Assembly: GCA_001303025.1 (NCBI GenBank)
Contig: LJNK01000028.1
Span: 1-52,036, forward strand
Reading direction: 5' to 3'
From: Deltaproteobacteria bacterium SG8_13
GTDB lineage: Bacteria; Desulfobacterota; Desulfobacteria; Desulfobacterales; SG8-13
DNA length: 52,036 nt
In this document: one piece after another, positions 9,022 to 17,436 of the stretch
How positions within the stretch are numbered: the first letter of the stretch is position 1
Layout of the letters: each line of letters starts with the position of its first letter
Notes under the pieces: model-generated
What the model saw: only the letters and a program-made list of their open reading frames with translations
Told to the model about the DNA's origin: nothing
The model's database searches: none
Made by a program: the position numbers and the translations under genes

Positions 9022-10176
9022 TTACGATGCCGACTGGTCCGCGTAGAGCAGCTCCCCTTCCCCGAAGACCGCTGCGGGATGCGCGGTCATATCGAAAGGG
9101 TCTCCGCTCCAGCCGACAAAAGAAGCCCACTTGCCCCTGGCCAGGCTTCCCAGCACCTTTTCGATGCCCAGAATGCGTGCGTTGCAGCGTGTCACCAGCT
9201 CGATGGCCTGCTGCTTGCTCATGCCGGCACGGATGAACCAGCGGGTCTGCAGCAGCAGCTGACGGGCCAATACCACGGGATGGTCGGTCATCAGGCCGAA
9301 ACTGACTCCGGAAGAGATCAGGTGACGGATGTTGCGCCAGTTTTCATGCTTGAGCTCGACCTTGTAAGCGAAACTGTCCACCGGTCCGTAGACCACCGGT
9401 ATGTTTCTTTTCTTCAGCTCCCGGAACATGGCGGGTCGGTGGACATCCATGGCGTGCTCTACGCAAACCCGAAGCTTGTATTCGTCCGCCAGCCGCAGCA
9501 AGGCGGCAATGTCATCGATCTTGTGCACGTGAGCCCGCAGGTAGGTCTGACCCGTCAGCAGATCCCGGTAGATGCTTTCCTCGGCCGTAAAAACGATCTC
9601 CGTCTTTTTGGCGCCGCGGGCGGCATTGCGCTTGACGATCTTCTGACGGACCTCGTCGAGCTTGCTTCGCAAAAGGGCGGCAGCTCCCATCCGGGTCGAC
9701 GGCCGGCTGCCTTTCCAGTCGGTGGTCGATTTCGGGTTGTAGCCGAACGCCGCCTTGATCCCCGCGCGGGCGACCAGGGCGCTGGAACTGTCGGCGGCAA
9801 AGTGGCGTATGACGGCCGCACGCCCGCCAACGATGTTGCCGCTGCCGGGAACAACGCAGGAGTAGAGTACGCCCATTTCAAGGGCATCCTGCAACGCACT
9901 GTCGTCCATCTGCACCGAGTCGAGCGCGTCGGGCAGCGCCATGATGGAGTCGAGCCGATCGTTGGCCTCCCCTTCCGCGGACGGCTCCCCCGCGCGGTGC
10001 ATGCCGATGTGACTGTGGGGATCGATCAGCGCGGGGGTGACCACGGGATATTCGCCCACCGACTCTCCGCGAGGTGATTTGGTGATGCCGGTGATCACCC
10101 GACCGTCGAACTGCAGGTTGGCATCGCGCTTGACTGCCTTTCCGGTGTAAAGGATTTTTGCGTGTACGTACTTCAT
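9022..10176 (-). CDS. Amidohydrolase (imidazolonepropionase-like)
   Basis: The 384-residue protein begins MKYVHAKILYTG. It has the metal-dependent hydrolase layout: a short N-terminal beta sandwich, the first metal motif PHSHIGMH, further histidines in RAHVHK and VEHAMD, the DHP near the end of the barrel (LMTDHP), and a C-terminal sandwich with GKWASFVGWSGDP. The substrate is not evident; members of this group act on cyclic amides and dipeptide-like compounds. The ATG at 10176 is preceded by GAGG. The gene lies 55 bases downstream of the histone-deacetylase-like gene on the same strand, so the two hydrolases, both of which cut C-N amide bonds, are probably co-transcribed. Confidence 0.85.
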   Translation of the reverse strand: MKYVHAKILYTGKAVKRDANLQFDGRVITGITKSPRGESVGEYPVVTPALIDPHSHIGMHRAGEPSAEGEANDRLDSIMALPDALDSVQMDDSALQDALEMGVLYSCVVPGSGNIVGGRAAVIRHFAADSSSALVARAGIKAAFGYNPKSTTDWKGSRPSTRMGAAALLRSKLDEVRQKIVKRNAARGAKKTEIVFTAEESIYRDLLTGQTYLRAHVHKIDDIAALLRLADEYKLRVCVEHAMDVHRPAMFRELKKRNIPVVYGPVDSFAYKVELKHENWRNIRHLISSGVSFGLMTDHPVVLARQLLLQTRWFIRAGMSKQQAIELVTRCNARILGIEKVLGSLARGKWASFVGWSGDPFDMTAHPAAVFGEGELLYADQSAS

Positions 10177-10231
10177 CGACCCGTTTCCTCTCTTGGATCC
10201 TGCCGCCGCCGGCAGCTGTGGAAGATAACGA

Positions 10232-11245
10232 TTACTGCAGGCCCATATGATCAACCAGGGCCCACTGCAGAAATTGCGTGTAAACCTGCCAGCTATAATC
10301 TCCGTACCCACCGGCCATCAGATATGCCCTGGGAATCCGTCTTTCCTTCAAAAAGCGATAGACCAGCCGGTCGCGTTCGAAGAGTTGTTCGAGGCTCAGC
10401 CTCAGCGGGGCGGTAGACGGCAGGGCATCTTTTTCGTACGGGTCCGATCCGGAAAGCACAACGGCAATGTCCGCTCGCGGGTAGGATTCCAGTTGTCGAA
10501 GCCCGTCGGCGAGTTTCTTCACATACAGGTGCTCCTGGCCTGCAGCGACGGGTATGTCGATGTCGCTGGGGATAAACGACGGATTCAAACGACCGTGCTC
10601 ATCATGTGAGGGGCCGTCCAACGGCCATCCGGTCGCCATGTGTGCGCTGAGGGTGACAACGGTGTCATCGCCCTGGGTGAGCGCGGCCGTGCCGTCGCCC
10701 TTGTGAGCATCGATGTCGATGATCCAGGCGCTGCGGATGCTGTTTTCGGCCTGCAGCTTGCGCACCGCCAGCACCACGTCGTTGACGATGCAAAATCCCT
10801 TGCCGAAGTTTTTCTGCGCATGGTGCATCCCGCCGCCGAAATAAAAGCAAAAGTTTTTCTCCAGGGCCGCTCGGCAGCACTGGACGGTACCGGAAGCCCT
10901 GTCGAGGATGCGGTCAAAAAGCTCCGTCAGCGGGCGGGTGGCCTGCCGGGGGTCGTAGCGGTTGTAGCTGCCCCGGCTGTCGACCAACTCGAAGGTTTTC
11001 ATGATCTCTTCCTCGAGTCCCGGGGAAAACAGCTTCCGGACGTAAGCCGGATCGTGCACCCGCTCGAGATCTTCGATTGACAGGTGGTTGCCGTCTCTGT
11101 GCTGATGCCAGTCGGTTATGCGCGGCCCCAGCAGGGGGTGAGACGTCAAATTCTGGAAAGTGCGCGAAGCACGGCTGTTCATAACCGGTATTTGGATGCC
11201 GAATTCAAGCAGCGTAAACTGGTGTTGTGGGTCGTAAAGAATCAT
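10232..11245 (-). CDS. Histone deacetylase family (AcuC-like) amidohydrolase
   Basis: The 337-residue protein has the arginase/deacetylase fold signature. The tandem histidines appear in GGGMHHAQ, the zinc-binding Asp/His in DIDAHKGDG (the second His of the usual HHGDG is Lys here), the third zinc Asp probably in SGSDPYEKD, and the glycine/tyrosine motif as GGYG. Bacterial members deacetylate acetyl-polyamines, acetoin-pathway proteins or other small amides; the substrate cannot be predicted. It is the promoter-proximal member of a likely two-gene unit with the amidohydrolase. The 249 bases upstream (11246-11494) showed no convincing promoter by eye. Confidence 0.87.
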   Translation of the reverse strand: MILYDPQHQFTLLEFGIQIPVMNSRASRTFQNLTSHPLLGPRITDWHQHRDGNHLSIEDLERVHDPAYVRKLFSPGLEEEIMKTFELVDSRGSYNRYDPRQATRPLTELFDRILDRASGTVQCCRAALEKNFCFYFGGGMHHAQKNFGKGFCIVNDVVLAVRKLQAENSIRSAWIIDIDAHKGDGTAALTQGDDTVVTLSAHMATGWPLDGPSHDEHGRLNPSFIPSDIDIPVAAGQEHLYVKKLADGLRQLESYPRADIAVVLSGSDPYEKDALPSTAPLRLSLEQLFERDRLVYRFLKERRIPRAYLMAGGYGDYSWQVYTQFLQWALVDHMGLQ

Positions 11246-11494
11246 CTCAGGCAGCTTTTGTTACTGGGTTCGTCGAATTCCCGGCAGGCCGGGTGCTTTC
11301 GGTACCCCGAAGGGAGCATCGATCTGACGAAGGATATGATAATCACGGATGGGGAAAATCCAAATGCCCGTTGCCCCGGCCAGCGCAATTGAGGGCCGCA
11401 TTGAACTGCCGGGCTGTCTGCATCACCCCGCCGGATGCAACGACGCCGGCTCCCGGTACCCGTTACAGTCCGGGGGCATATGCAGTGATGCTTT

Positions 11495-12610
11495 TCAGAT
11501 CAGGGCTTCACCCGGCGACTCGCCGGAGTTAACGGCCTCGTCCATGCGACGGAGCCCCTCCAGCAGTATTTCCATAAATGCGCCGAGCACCGGCAGCTCA
11601 TTTTCTTCCTTCGACAGCTTGGGGCGAAACTGGAACCTTCCCTCTGATTCGGCAAGGATGGAGAAAAAGGCTTCCAGGCCTTCCTGGGCATTGCAGCGGG
11701 CTTGCACCAGATCCCCATCTCGGAACACCAGCTCGGCGGGCCCCTGCGGCAGGGTCAGGGATAGTTTGCCGGTTTTCTGGTTCAGGTTCAGGGTCTGGGC
11801 CAGCTCGGAGGGAGGCATTTCCGACAGGCGACCGGCCATGCCGGAGGCGATCTCTTCGGCCCGCACCAGGTTCGATTTCGCCAGGCGCTGGGCCAGCAGA
11901 CGCGCCAGGTACATCTGGATGGACGGGAACCGGTTCAGCACACGCCGGAAATCCTGACCCTTGATGAAGATAACGGTCGCCGGCTGCACGACTTTGACGG
12001 TGGCACCGACCGGATTGCCGCTGATCAGGCTCATTTCGCCGAACACGTCCCCTTTGCGCAGAGTCGACAGGCACACGCCTTCCTCATCGAGCACATCGAC
12101 CTCACCGGCCAAAACGATATAGAGGTGCTGGGCGGGCGTTCCCTTTTTCAGGATCACCGTTCCCCGGGGGTATTTCTTCAGTTTGAGCAACGAAACGATG
12201 TCGCGCAGGTTGTGGCGGTCAAGGGACTGGAAAATGGAGAAATTGCTCAACAGCCCGGCGATGATATCGATGTTCTCACTTCGCGACTTGTGCAACCCGC
12301 CACCAGCGGCGCGTTCGTCGAACCGAGGCACGACGTGCACCGACCCGGTGCATCCGCTGCAGCAGATTTCGTCGGCCGGAATTCGATCCACGCTGCCGTT
12401 TTCGATCAGCAGCCGGGTGAGATCGGCGAGCAGGGTGCGGCAGGTTTTCTGGTTGAATGGAGGGGTGATGATGGCGGTGCTGATGAAGGTCTTTTCTTTT
12501 TCCAGCTCCAACAGGAGGGCGTTGCCCGACAGCCGGAACTCTTCTCCTGTTTCGTAGCAGGGGCACTCCTTGCTTATCGTGATTCTGAAAACGACCTCGG
12601 ATCGGCTCAT
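11495..12610 (-). CDS. Cyclic-nucleotide-binding-domain protein with DUF4388 domain
   Basis: The 371-residue protein has three parts. Residues about 1-125 are an unassigned N-terminal region with a CCSGC cysteine cluster. Residues about 120-240 are a cNMP-binding beta roll (LKKYPRGTVILKKG, AGEVDVL, FGEMSLISGNPVGAT). Residues about 265-350 are a DUF4388/PATAN-like domain (ELAQTLNLNQKTGKLSL, ELVFRDGDLVQA). In the phosphate-binding cassette the usual Arg is replaced (NPVGAT), so binding of cAMP in the classical way is doubtful. It lacks an HTH. DUF4388 domains are known from gliding and signalling proteins. The gene starts 16 bases downstream of the pepF stop, suggesting co-transcription. No clear ribosome binding site is seen before the ATG. 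Confidence 0.82.
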   Translation of the reverse strand: MSRSEVVFRITISKECPCYETGEEFRLSGNALLLELEKEKTFISTAIITPPFNQKTCRTLLADLTRLLIENGSVDRIPADEICCSGCTGSVHVVPRFDERAAGGGLHKSRSENIDIIAGLLSNFSIFQSLDRHNLRDIVSLLKLKKYPRGTVILKKGTPAQHLYIVLAGEVDVLDEEGVCLSTLRKGDVFGEMSLISGNPVGATVKVVQPATVIFIKGQDFRRVLNRFPSIQMYLARLLAQRLAKSNLVRAEEIASGMAGRLSEMPPSELAQTLNLNQKTGKLSLTLPQGPAELVFRDGDLVQARCNAQEGLEAFFSILAESEGRFQFRPKLSKEENELPVLGAFMEILLEGLRRMDEAVNSGESPGEALI

Positions 12611-12626
12611 GGAAGTAAGTATAGCA

Positions 12627-14459
12627 TTATTTGTCCGGCGTCAGCAACGAGCTCGCTTCCACTTCGGCTATCAATTGATCCACCAGGTGGTCGAAATGTT
12701 CCGCGGTCATCTGCACCGGCCGGGCAGAACGCATGTCCACCCCGGCCTCCTGCAGCTGCTGCAGCGGGAAACTGCTGCCGCCGAGCTTGAGAAAATCGAT
12801 ATAGGCCCGCCGTTCGTCATCGCCGCCGCTGCAGACTTTTTCGGCCAACGCGATGGCCGCACTGATGCCGGTGGCGTATTTGTAAACGTAAAACGACGCG
12901 TAAAAGTGGGGGATCCGCAAACACTCCAGCTCCAATTCGGGGTCGATCACCATCGCGTCGCCGAAATAGGCTTCCAGCAACTCGCGGTAACTGGAGATGA
13001 TCTGCTCCAGGGTCAGGGGTTCGTTTTGCTCCACCATCCGGTGAGTGCGCACTTCGAACTCGGCGAACATGGTTTGCCGGTAAAACGTGGCCCGTATGTT
13101 GTCGATTTCACGGTTGAGGATAAAGGCCTTCATCCGCGGGTTGTCGGCGTAGTATTCCAGCAGGTAGCGGCTCAGCAGGCTTTCGTTGAAGGTGGAGGCC
13201 ACCTCCGCAGCGAATATCGTGTACTGGTGATCGACGTAGGGCTGGTGGCGATTGGCGAAGTAAGAGTGCATCGAATGACCGGCCTCGTGCACCAGCGTGT
13301 AGAGGCTGTTGAGACTGCCCTCTTCGTAGTTTAGAAGTATATAGGGCGGCGAATCGTAACAGCCGGATGAATACGCACCGCTGCGTTTTCCGCGGTTTTC
13401 ATAACGATCCACCCATCCTGCTGAAAGTCCCTCTTGCAGAATTTGGGTGTATTCGCTGCCGAGCGGTCTGAGCGCCCGGATGGCCACCGCTACGGCATCT
13501 TCATAAGACATATGAAAGTCCACCCCGGCAACGATCGGAACGTAGGTGTCATAAAAATGAAGCGCCTCGAGACCGAGCGCTTTTTGCCGAAACCGGAAGT
13601 ACTTGAAGAGCGGGGCCAGATGGGCGCGCACGGTTGCGACGAGGTTGTCGTAGAGTGCATCCGGCACGTTGTCGTCAAATAGACCGGCCATCCGGCAATT
13701 TTCGAATTTCCGCGCCCGGGCATAGAAGAAATCTTTTTTGGCCGAGCAGCTCAACGCGGTGGCCAGGGTGTTCTTCAGTGCTGCATAAGTGCGGTAATAG
13801 CGGTCGAAGGCCCGTTTTCGAATATCGCGGTTCGGATGGATCAGAAAGACCATAAAATTTCCGTGACTCAGCTCGACCTCGCTGCCGTCTTCGGCGGCGA
13901 TGGTGCCGAAATTCAGATCGACGTTGTCCAGCTGGCCGAAGATCTGGGAAGCCGTCTGACCGATCTCCCCGCTCATGGCCAGTATCTGCTCCTCTGACTG
14001 GCCCAGGGTGTGGGGCTTGTAGCGAAGAATTTTCTCCAGGTAGAACCGAACCGGCTGCAGGCAGGGATGCGACAGGAAATCTGTCATGGTTTCATCGGCA
14101 ATCGCCTGTATTTCGGGCGTCATGAAACTCGCCAGTTCGCAACAGCGGGTTTGCAGGTTTACCGCCCTGCGGTAAAAACCGAGATAGCGCTGATGGGACT
14201 TGTCTTCGTCACTGCGAAGGTGGGCGTAGGTGTGGAGTCGATCGAGCCGCCGGGTGACATCGAAGTGATAATCGAGCGCCCGCTTCAGGCCTTCGGCAGA
14301 TTCTGCCAGCTTACCCCGGAACCTGTCGTAACCCGCCAGATGGCCCTCGAGCGCTGCGAACGCTTGCTCCCAGGATGCATCAGAGGCAAACAGGGGGCTC
14401 AAATCCCAACGGTGCCGGTCGGGCACATCTTTTCGGTGGGGTATCTTTTTCGTCGTCAT
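12627..14459 (-). CDS. pepF: Oligoendopeptidase F (M3 family zinc peptidase)
   Basis: The 610-residue protein carries the zinc-binding motif HEAGH within LVHEAGHSMHSYF and the flanking M3B blocks (PYILLNYEEG before it; STFNESLL with the third zinc Glu after it). PepF enzymes are cytoplasmic and degrade oligopeptides of about 7-17 residues. The ATG at 14459, with GGAGG upstream, gives the family N-terminus (KDVPDRHRWDLSPLF). The frame stays open further upstream, but without family similarity. A strong promoter lies 30-60 bases ahead. The cNMP/DUF4388 gene follows after 16 bases. Confidence 0.93.
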   Translation of the reverse strand: MTTKKIPHRKDVPDRHRWDLSPLFASDASWEQAFAALEGHLAGYDRFRGKLAESAEGLKRALDYHFDVTRRLDRLHTYAHLRSDEDKSHQRYLGFYRRAVNLQTRCCELASFMTPEIQAIADETMTDFLSHPCLQPVRFYLEKILRYKPHTLGQSEEQILAMSGEIGQTASQIFGQLDNVDLNFGTIAAEDGSEVELSHGNFMVFLIHPNRDIRKRAFDRYYRTYAALKNTLATALSCSAKKDFFYARARKFENCRMAGLFDDNVPDALYDNLVATVRAHLAPLFKYFRFRQKALGLEALHFYDTYVPIVAGVDFHMSYEDAVAVAIRALRPLGSEYTQILQEGLSAGWVDRYENRGKRSGAYSSGCYDSPPYILLNYEEGSLNSLYTLVHEAGHSMHSYFANRHQPYVDHQYTIFAAEVASTFNESLLSRYLLEYYADNPRMKAFILNREIDNIRATFYRQTMFAEFEVRTHRMVEQNEPLTLEQIISSYRELLEAYFGDAMVIDPELELECLRIPHFYASFYVYKYATGISAAIALAEKVCSGGDDERRAYIDFLKLGGSSFPLQQLQEAGVDMRSARPVQMTAEHFDHLVDQLIAEVEASSLLTPDK

Positions 14460-14489
14460 CCGCCAGCCTCCATTGCCTGCGAGCGTTTC

Positions 14490-14518
14490 AGTATTGTGGA
14501 TGCCGGCTGCATTGTCAA
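14490..14518 (-). promoter_or_regulatory. Putative promoter of pepF
   Basis: On the minus strand a perfect TTGACA (14513-14518), a 17-base spacer and AATACT (14490-14495, 4/6) sit directly upstream of the pepF ATG. Confidence 0.55.
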
Positions 14519-14540
14519 CCGGTTTGCCGCCGGAGCACCT

Positions 14541-14569
14541 TTGTCCGCAAGGCTGATTTATGATATAAA
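14541..14569 (+). promoter_or_regulatory. Putative promoter of the 14609-16987 operon
   Basis: TTGTCC (14541-14546), a 17-base spacer and TATAAA (14564-14569, 5/6) on the plus strand, 39 bases before the ATG at 14609. It is divergent from the pepF promoter. Confidence 0.55.
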
Positions 14570-14608
14570 ATACCGGAACCGACACAACATTTAAAAGGAC
14601 GCAGCTTC

Positions 14609-15406
14609 ATGCGCTATGGTGCCATGAACCACCCTGCCCGGCCGGTGCTCGACGAACTGGCGGAAATCGCCGGCCTCGGTTTCGACTATCTGGAGCTGAC
14701 GCTCGATCCGCCGGAAGCCCACCATAGCCAGGTCCGCAAAATGGCTGCCAAGCTGAGGGCGGAATTGCGTCGGCGGCAGATGGGCCTGGTGTGCCACATG
14801 CCCACCTTCGTCTCGCTGGCCGATCTGACCGACAGCATCCGGCGGGCCTCCGTCGGCGAAGTGCTGGCGTCACTGGAAGCCGCTGCCGAACTGCAGCCTG
14901 CGCATGTAGTACTTCATCCAGCCCACATCGCAGGGATGGGGCCCTATGTGATGGATATGGCCCGGCAGCATGCGCTGGACAGCCTGGCCGCCATCGCGGA
15001 CAGGGCCGGAGAGCTGGGGCTGGTGGTGTGTCTGGAGAACATGTTTCCCCGCACTCTTTTTTGCGTTGAACCGGACGATTTCCAGCTGGTGTTCGAACAG
15101 TTTCCGGCCTTACAGCTGACACTGGACATCGGGCACGGCTGCATCGGCAGCCCGCGGGGAAACCGGGTGCTGCAGTTTATTCAACGATTTGCAAAGCGGG
15201 TCGGTCACCTGCATGTAAGCGACAACTTCGGCAAGCGCGATGACCACCTCCCGCTCGGCACGGGCAGCATCCCTTTTGCAGCCATCCTGAAAGAGCTGAA
15301 AAAAACCGGATTCAGCCGCACGGTTACCTTTGAGGTGTTCACTGACGACCGGCAGCAGCTGCTCCACAGTAAAGGAACATTCGAAACCCAATGGGCTCGG
15401 TTTTGA
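14609..15406 (+). CDS. Sugar phosphate isomerase/epimerase-like TIM barrel protein
   Basis: The 265-residue protein belongs to the AP-endonuclease-2/xylose-isomerase-like barrel family. The pattern of metal and active-site residues is visible: H in LVCHMP and VLHPAH, E in CLENMF, D/H in LTLDIGHG, H in GHLHVSDN and the closing glutamate in TFEVF. The reaction is unknown; relatives isomerise sugars or act on nucleic acids. A GGAC-type ribosome binding site precedes the ATG. It is the first gene of a rightward unit and overlaps the D,D-carboxypeptidase gene by 16 bases, which points to translational coupling. Confidence 0.85.
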   Translation: MRYGAMNHPARPVLDELAEIAGLGFDYLELTLDPPEAHHSQVRKMAAKLRAELRRRQMGLVCHMPTFVSLADLTDSIRRASVGEVLASLEAAAELQPAHVVLHPAHIAGMGPYVMDMARQHALDSLAAIADRAGELGLVVCLENMFPRTLFCVEPDDFQLVFEQFPALQLTLDIGHGCIGSPRGNRVLQFIQRFAKRVGHLHVSDNFGKRDDHLPLGTGSIPFAAILKELKKTGFSRTVTFEVFTDDRQQLLHSKGTFETQWARF

Positions 15407-16659
15407 ACAATAGGATAACGGCCTTTTACGTGTCCGGCAAACGGAGGTTTCGCACCGCTCTGCTGCCGCTGGTCTTGCTGTCACTGGTGCTAACCGGATC
15501 GCTGCCGGCCCCACCGGCCGGTGCCGGTCCCGACAGCAGTGAACTGAACGGCGTGGAGCGGCTGATCGGTAAAAACGATGCCGTGCTGGTGATAGACAGC
15601 CTCGGCAGATCCCTTGTGTCGCGTCATGCCGACCGGATGCTGATTCCGGCGTCGACCCTCAAAATTCTCACCTCGCTGGTAGCCATCCACCACCTCGGCC
15701 TCGGCTACCGGTTTCCCACCGAGTTTTACACCGACAGCAACCGCAACCTGAAAATCAAAGGCTACGGGGATCCACTGCTGGTTTCCGAAGAAGTGGCCGA
15801 CATCTCCCGCGAGCTGGCCACCCGGCTCGAGCGGATCGAACATATCGTTCTGGACGATTCCCATTTTGCCCAACCGCTGGTGATCCCCGGTATCTCTTCT
15901 TCCTCCGAGCCCTATGACGCGCCCAACGGAGCGCTGTGCGTGAATTTCAACACGGTCAATTTCACGACGGAAAACGGCGCTTACACCAGCGCCGAACCGC
16001 AGACCCCGCTGCTTCCCTTTGCCCTGCCGCGGGTAAAACAATCGGGCCTGGAAACCGGCCGCATCGTGTTTTCCCACAAGGGAAACCAGTGCACCCTGTA
16101 CGCCGGTCATCTGTTCGCCTACTTCCTGGACCAACAGGGCCGCGCACCTGCCGGAGAGATCCGGCTCGGCAAGGTCGACGAAAAAGCCGATCGGCTCGTG
16201 TACCGTCACCACTCCCGGTTCACGCTGGAAGAGATCATCACCGGGCTGCTGGAGCACTCCAACAATTTTACCACCAACCAGATCCTGATCGCAGCGGGTA
16301 TCGACGCCTTCGGCCCTCCCGGCACCCTGGCCAAGGGCGTGCAGACCGCCACGGCCTACGCCGAGGGCGTGCTGCAGCTGGAGAAGTTTTACCTCGCCGA
16401 AGGCTCGGGGATCTCCAGGGACAACCGTATCACGGCCCGCGGAATGGACCGGATCCTGGAGAGCTTCGAACCCTACCGCTACCTGATGCACCGGGAGGGA
16501 CGCTCGCATTTCAAGACCGGCACACTATATGGTATCAGCACCCGCGCCGGATACATCAACAGCGAGGACGGCAGCTACTACCGATTTGCCGTTATGATCA
16601 ACACCCGGGGCAGATCCACCGACCGCGTTATGCGCGAGCTGCTGAAAGCGCTGCCCTGA
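15391..16659 (+). CDS. dacB: D-alanyl-D-alanine carboxypeptidase, PBP4/DacB type (S13)
   Basis: The 422-residue periplasmic enzyme has a basic N-terminus, a hydrophobic signal segment (about residues 23-38) and an Ala-rich cleavage region (PPAGAGP). All three penicillin-binding motifs are present: SxxK as S88-T-L-K91, SxN as S290-N-N292, and KTG as K375-T-G377. It trims or cleaves peptidoglycan stem peptides. It is shorter than E. coli DacB (about 477 residues), with a reduced region between the first two motifs. It overlaps the upstream gene by 16 bases. The DUF6122 gene begins directly after its stop. Confidence 0.9.
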   Translation: MGSVLNNRITAFYVSGKRRFRTALLPLVLLSLVLTGSLPAPPAGAGPDSSELNGVERLIGKNDAVLVIDSLGRSLVSRHADRMLIPASTLKILTSLVAIHHLGLGYRFPTEFYTDSNRNLKIKGYGDPLLVSEEVADISRELATRLERIEHIVLDDSHFAQPLVIPGISSSSEPYDAPNGALCVNFNTVNFTTENGAYTSAEPQTPLLPFALPRVKQSGLETGRIVFSHKGNQCTLYAGHLFAYFLDQQGRAPAGEIRLGKVDEKADRLVYRHHSRFTLEEIITGLLEHSNNFTTNQILIAAGIDAFGPPGTLAKGVQTATAYAEGVLQLEKFYLAEGSGISRDNRITARGMDRILESFEPYRYLMHREGRSHFKTGTLYGISTRAGYINSEDGSYYRFAVMINTRGRSTDRVMRELLKALP

Positions 16660-16660
16660 C

Positions 16661-16987
16661 GTGCTGCGCCCTGCCCTTCACTTGCTCCTGCACTTCGCCG
16701 CACCGGCCGCTGTTGCCCGCCTCGCCTTCTCCGACCGCTGGCAGCGGGCCTGGATGATCATGGTCGCCACCATGATCGTGGATCTGGACCACCTGCTGGC
16801 CGATCCGATCTACGATTCCAGCCGTTGCGGACTCGGTTTTCATCCCCTGCACAGCTGGCCGGCGATCGCCGGCTACCTGGTGCTGGCGGCCATCGTCCCG
16901 ACCCGGCTGGTCGGCCTGGGGCTGGTGATCCACATGGCCCTGGACGGGCTCGACTGCCTCTGGATAAGCCTTTCACAAACCTGGTAG
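16661..16987 (+). CDS. DUF6122-type small membrane protein
   Basis: The 108-residue hydrophobic protein starts at GTG, one base after the dacB stop codon. Motifs LHLLLHFAAP, VDLDHLLADP, CGLGFHPLHSW and HMALDGLDC give a histidine/aspartate-rich membrane protein reminiscent of DUF6122 and of the metal-dependent membrane hydrolases with HxxxxDxxH-like patterns. Three or four transmembrane segments are likely. Its function is unknown. The assignment to DUF6122 is from memory of the motif pattern and could be wrong. Confidence 0.65.
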   Translation: MLRPALHLLLHFAAPAAVARLAFSDRWQRAWMIMVATMIVDLDHLLADPIYDSSRCGLGFHPLHSWPAIAGYLVLAAIVPTRLVGLGLVIHMALDGLDCLWISLSQTW

Positions 16988-17133
16988 CCAATCGGCAAGG
17001 TGATCGGCAGTAGGCAGTTACCTTACAGTCGGCAAATTGAAACAGCGGCCCCTCCGCCCTCCGGTGGGGGGATAGATGAAAGCGACCCGGCAACCAACTA
17101 CCCCAACAGGAGCGCGACACGCTAAACAAGGCA

Positions 17134-17436
17134 TTGCTGGGTGACAAGATTCGAGAAATGTACCCCGACATGGGGGATTGCGATACGGATTTGAACGTCG
17201 ACCGGGATTCGAGGCGGCAGGTCCGGGCAATCGATATCAAAAAGGGACCGCTTCGGATCCGGCATTACCGGGAGCACGAGGATGCGGCCGCCTGCCAGGA
17301 CCGCGGGCAGTGGGTCAGCCTTGTGGACGGGTTCGCTCAGTTCCGGTGGCAGGGACCTTGGGTCGGGAAACAGTTCGCGGGCCCGGCTGCAGACGCGGGT
17401 GCTCAGGCCCTGTCGCCGCTTGTGATGTGGGCGTAG
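17134..17436 (+). CDS. Possible small protein or decayed gene, unknown
   Basis: The 415 bases between the DUF6122 gene and folE2 contain an open frame from a TTG at 17134 (an in-frame ATG lies at 17158) to 17436, overlapping the folE2 3' end by 34 bases. The product includes DKIREMYPDMG, a lysine/arginine strand region and HEDAAACQDRGQWVSL. From memory the segment resembles small deltaproteobacterial proteins with a DAEAC..G..CV block, but the second cysteine of that block is missing and there is no good start or ribosome binding site. It may be a degenerate copy or a chance frame. Nothing else was recognised in this gap. Confidence 0.25.
   Translation: MLGDKIREMYPDMGDCDTDLNVDRDSRRQVRAIDIKKGPLRIRHYREHEDAAACQDRGQWVSLVDGFAQFRWQGPWVGKQFAGPAADAGAQALSPLVMWA

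Noticed and set aside
9079..10077. A 332-codon plus-strand frame opposite the amidohydrolase
   Set aside because: Antisense to a gene with clear metal-binding motifs; composition of the translation is not protein-like.
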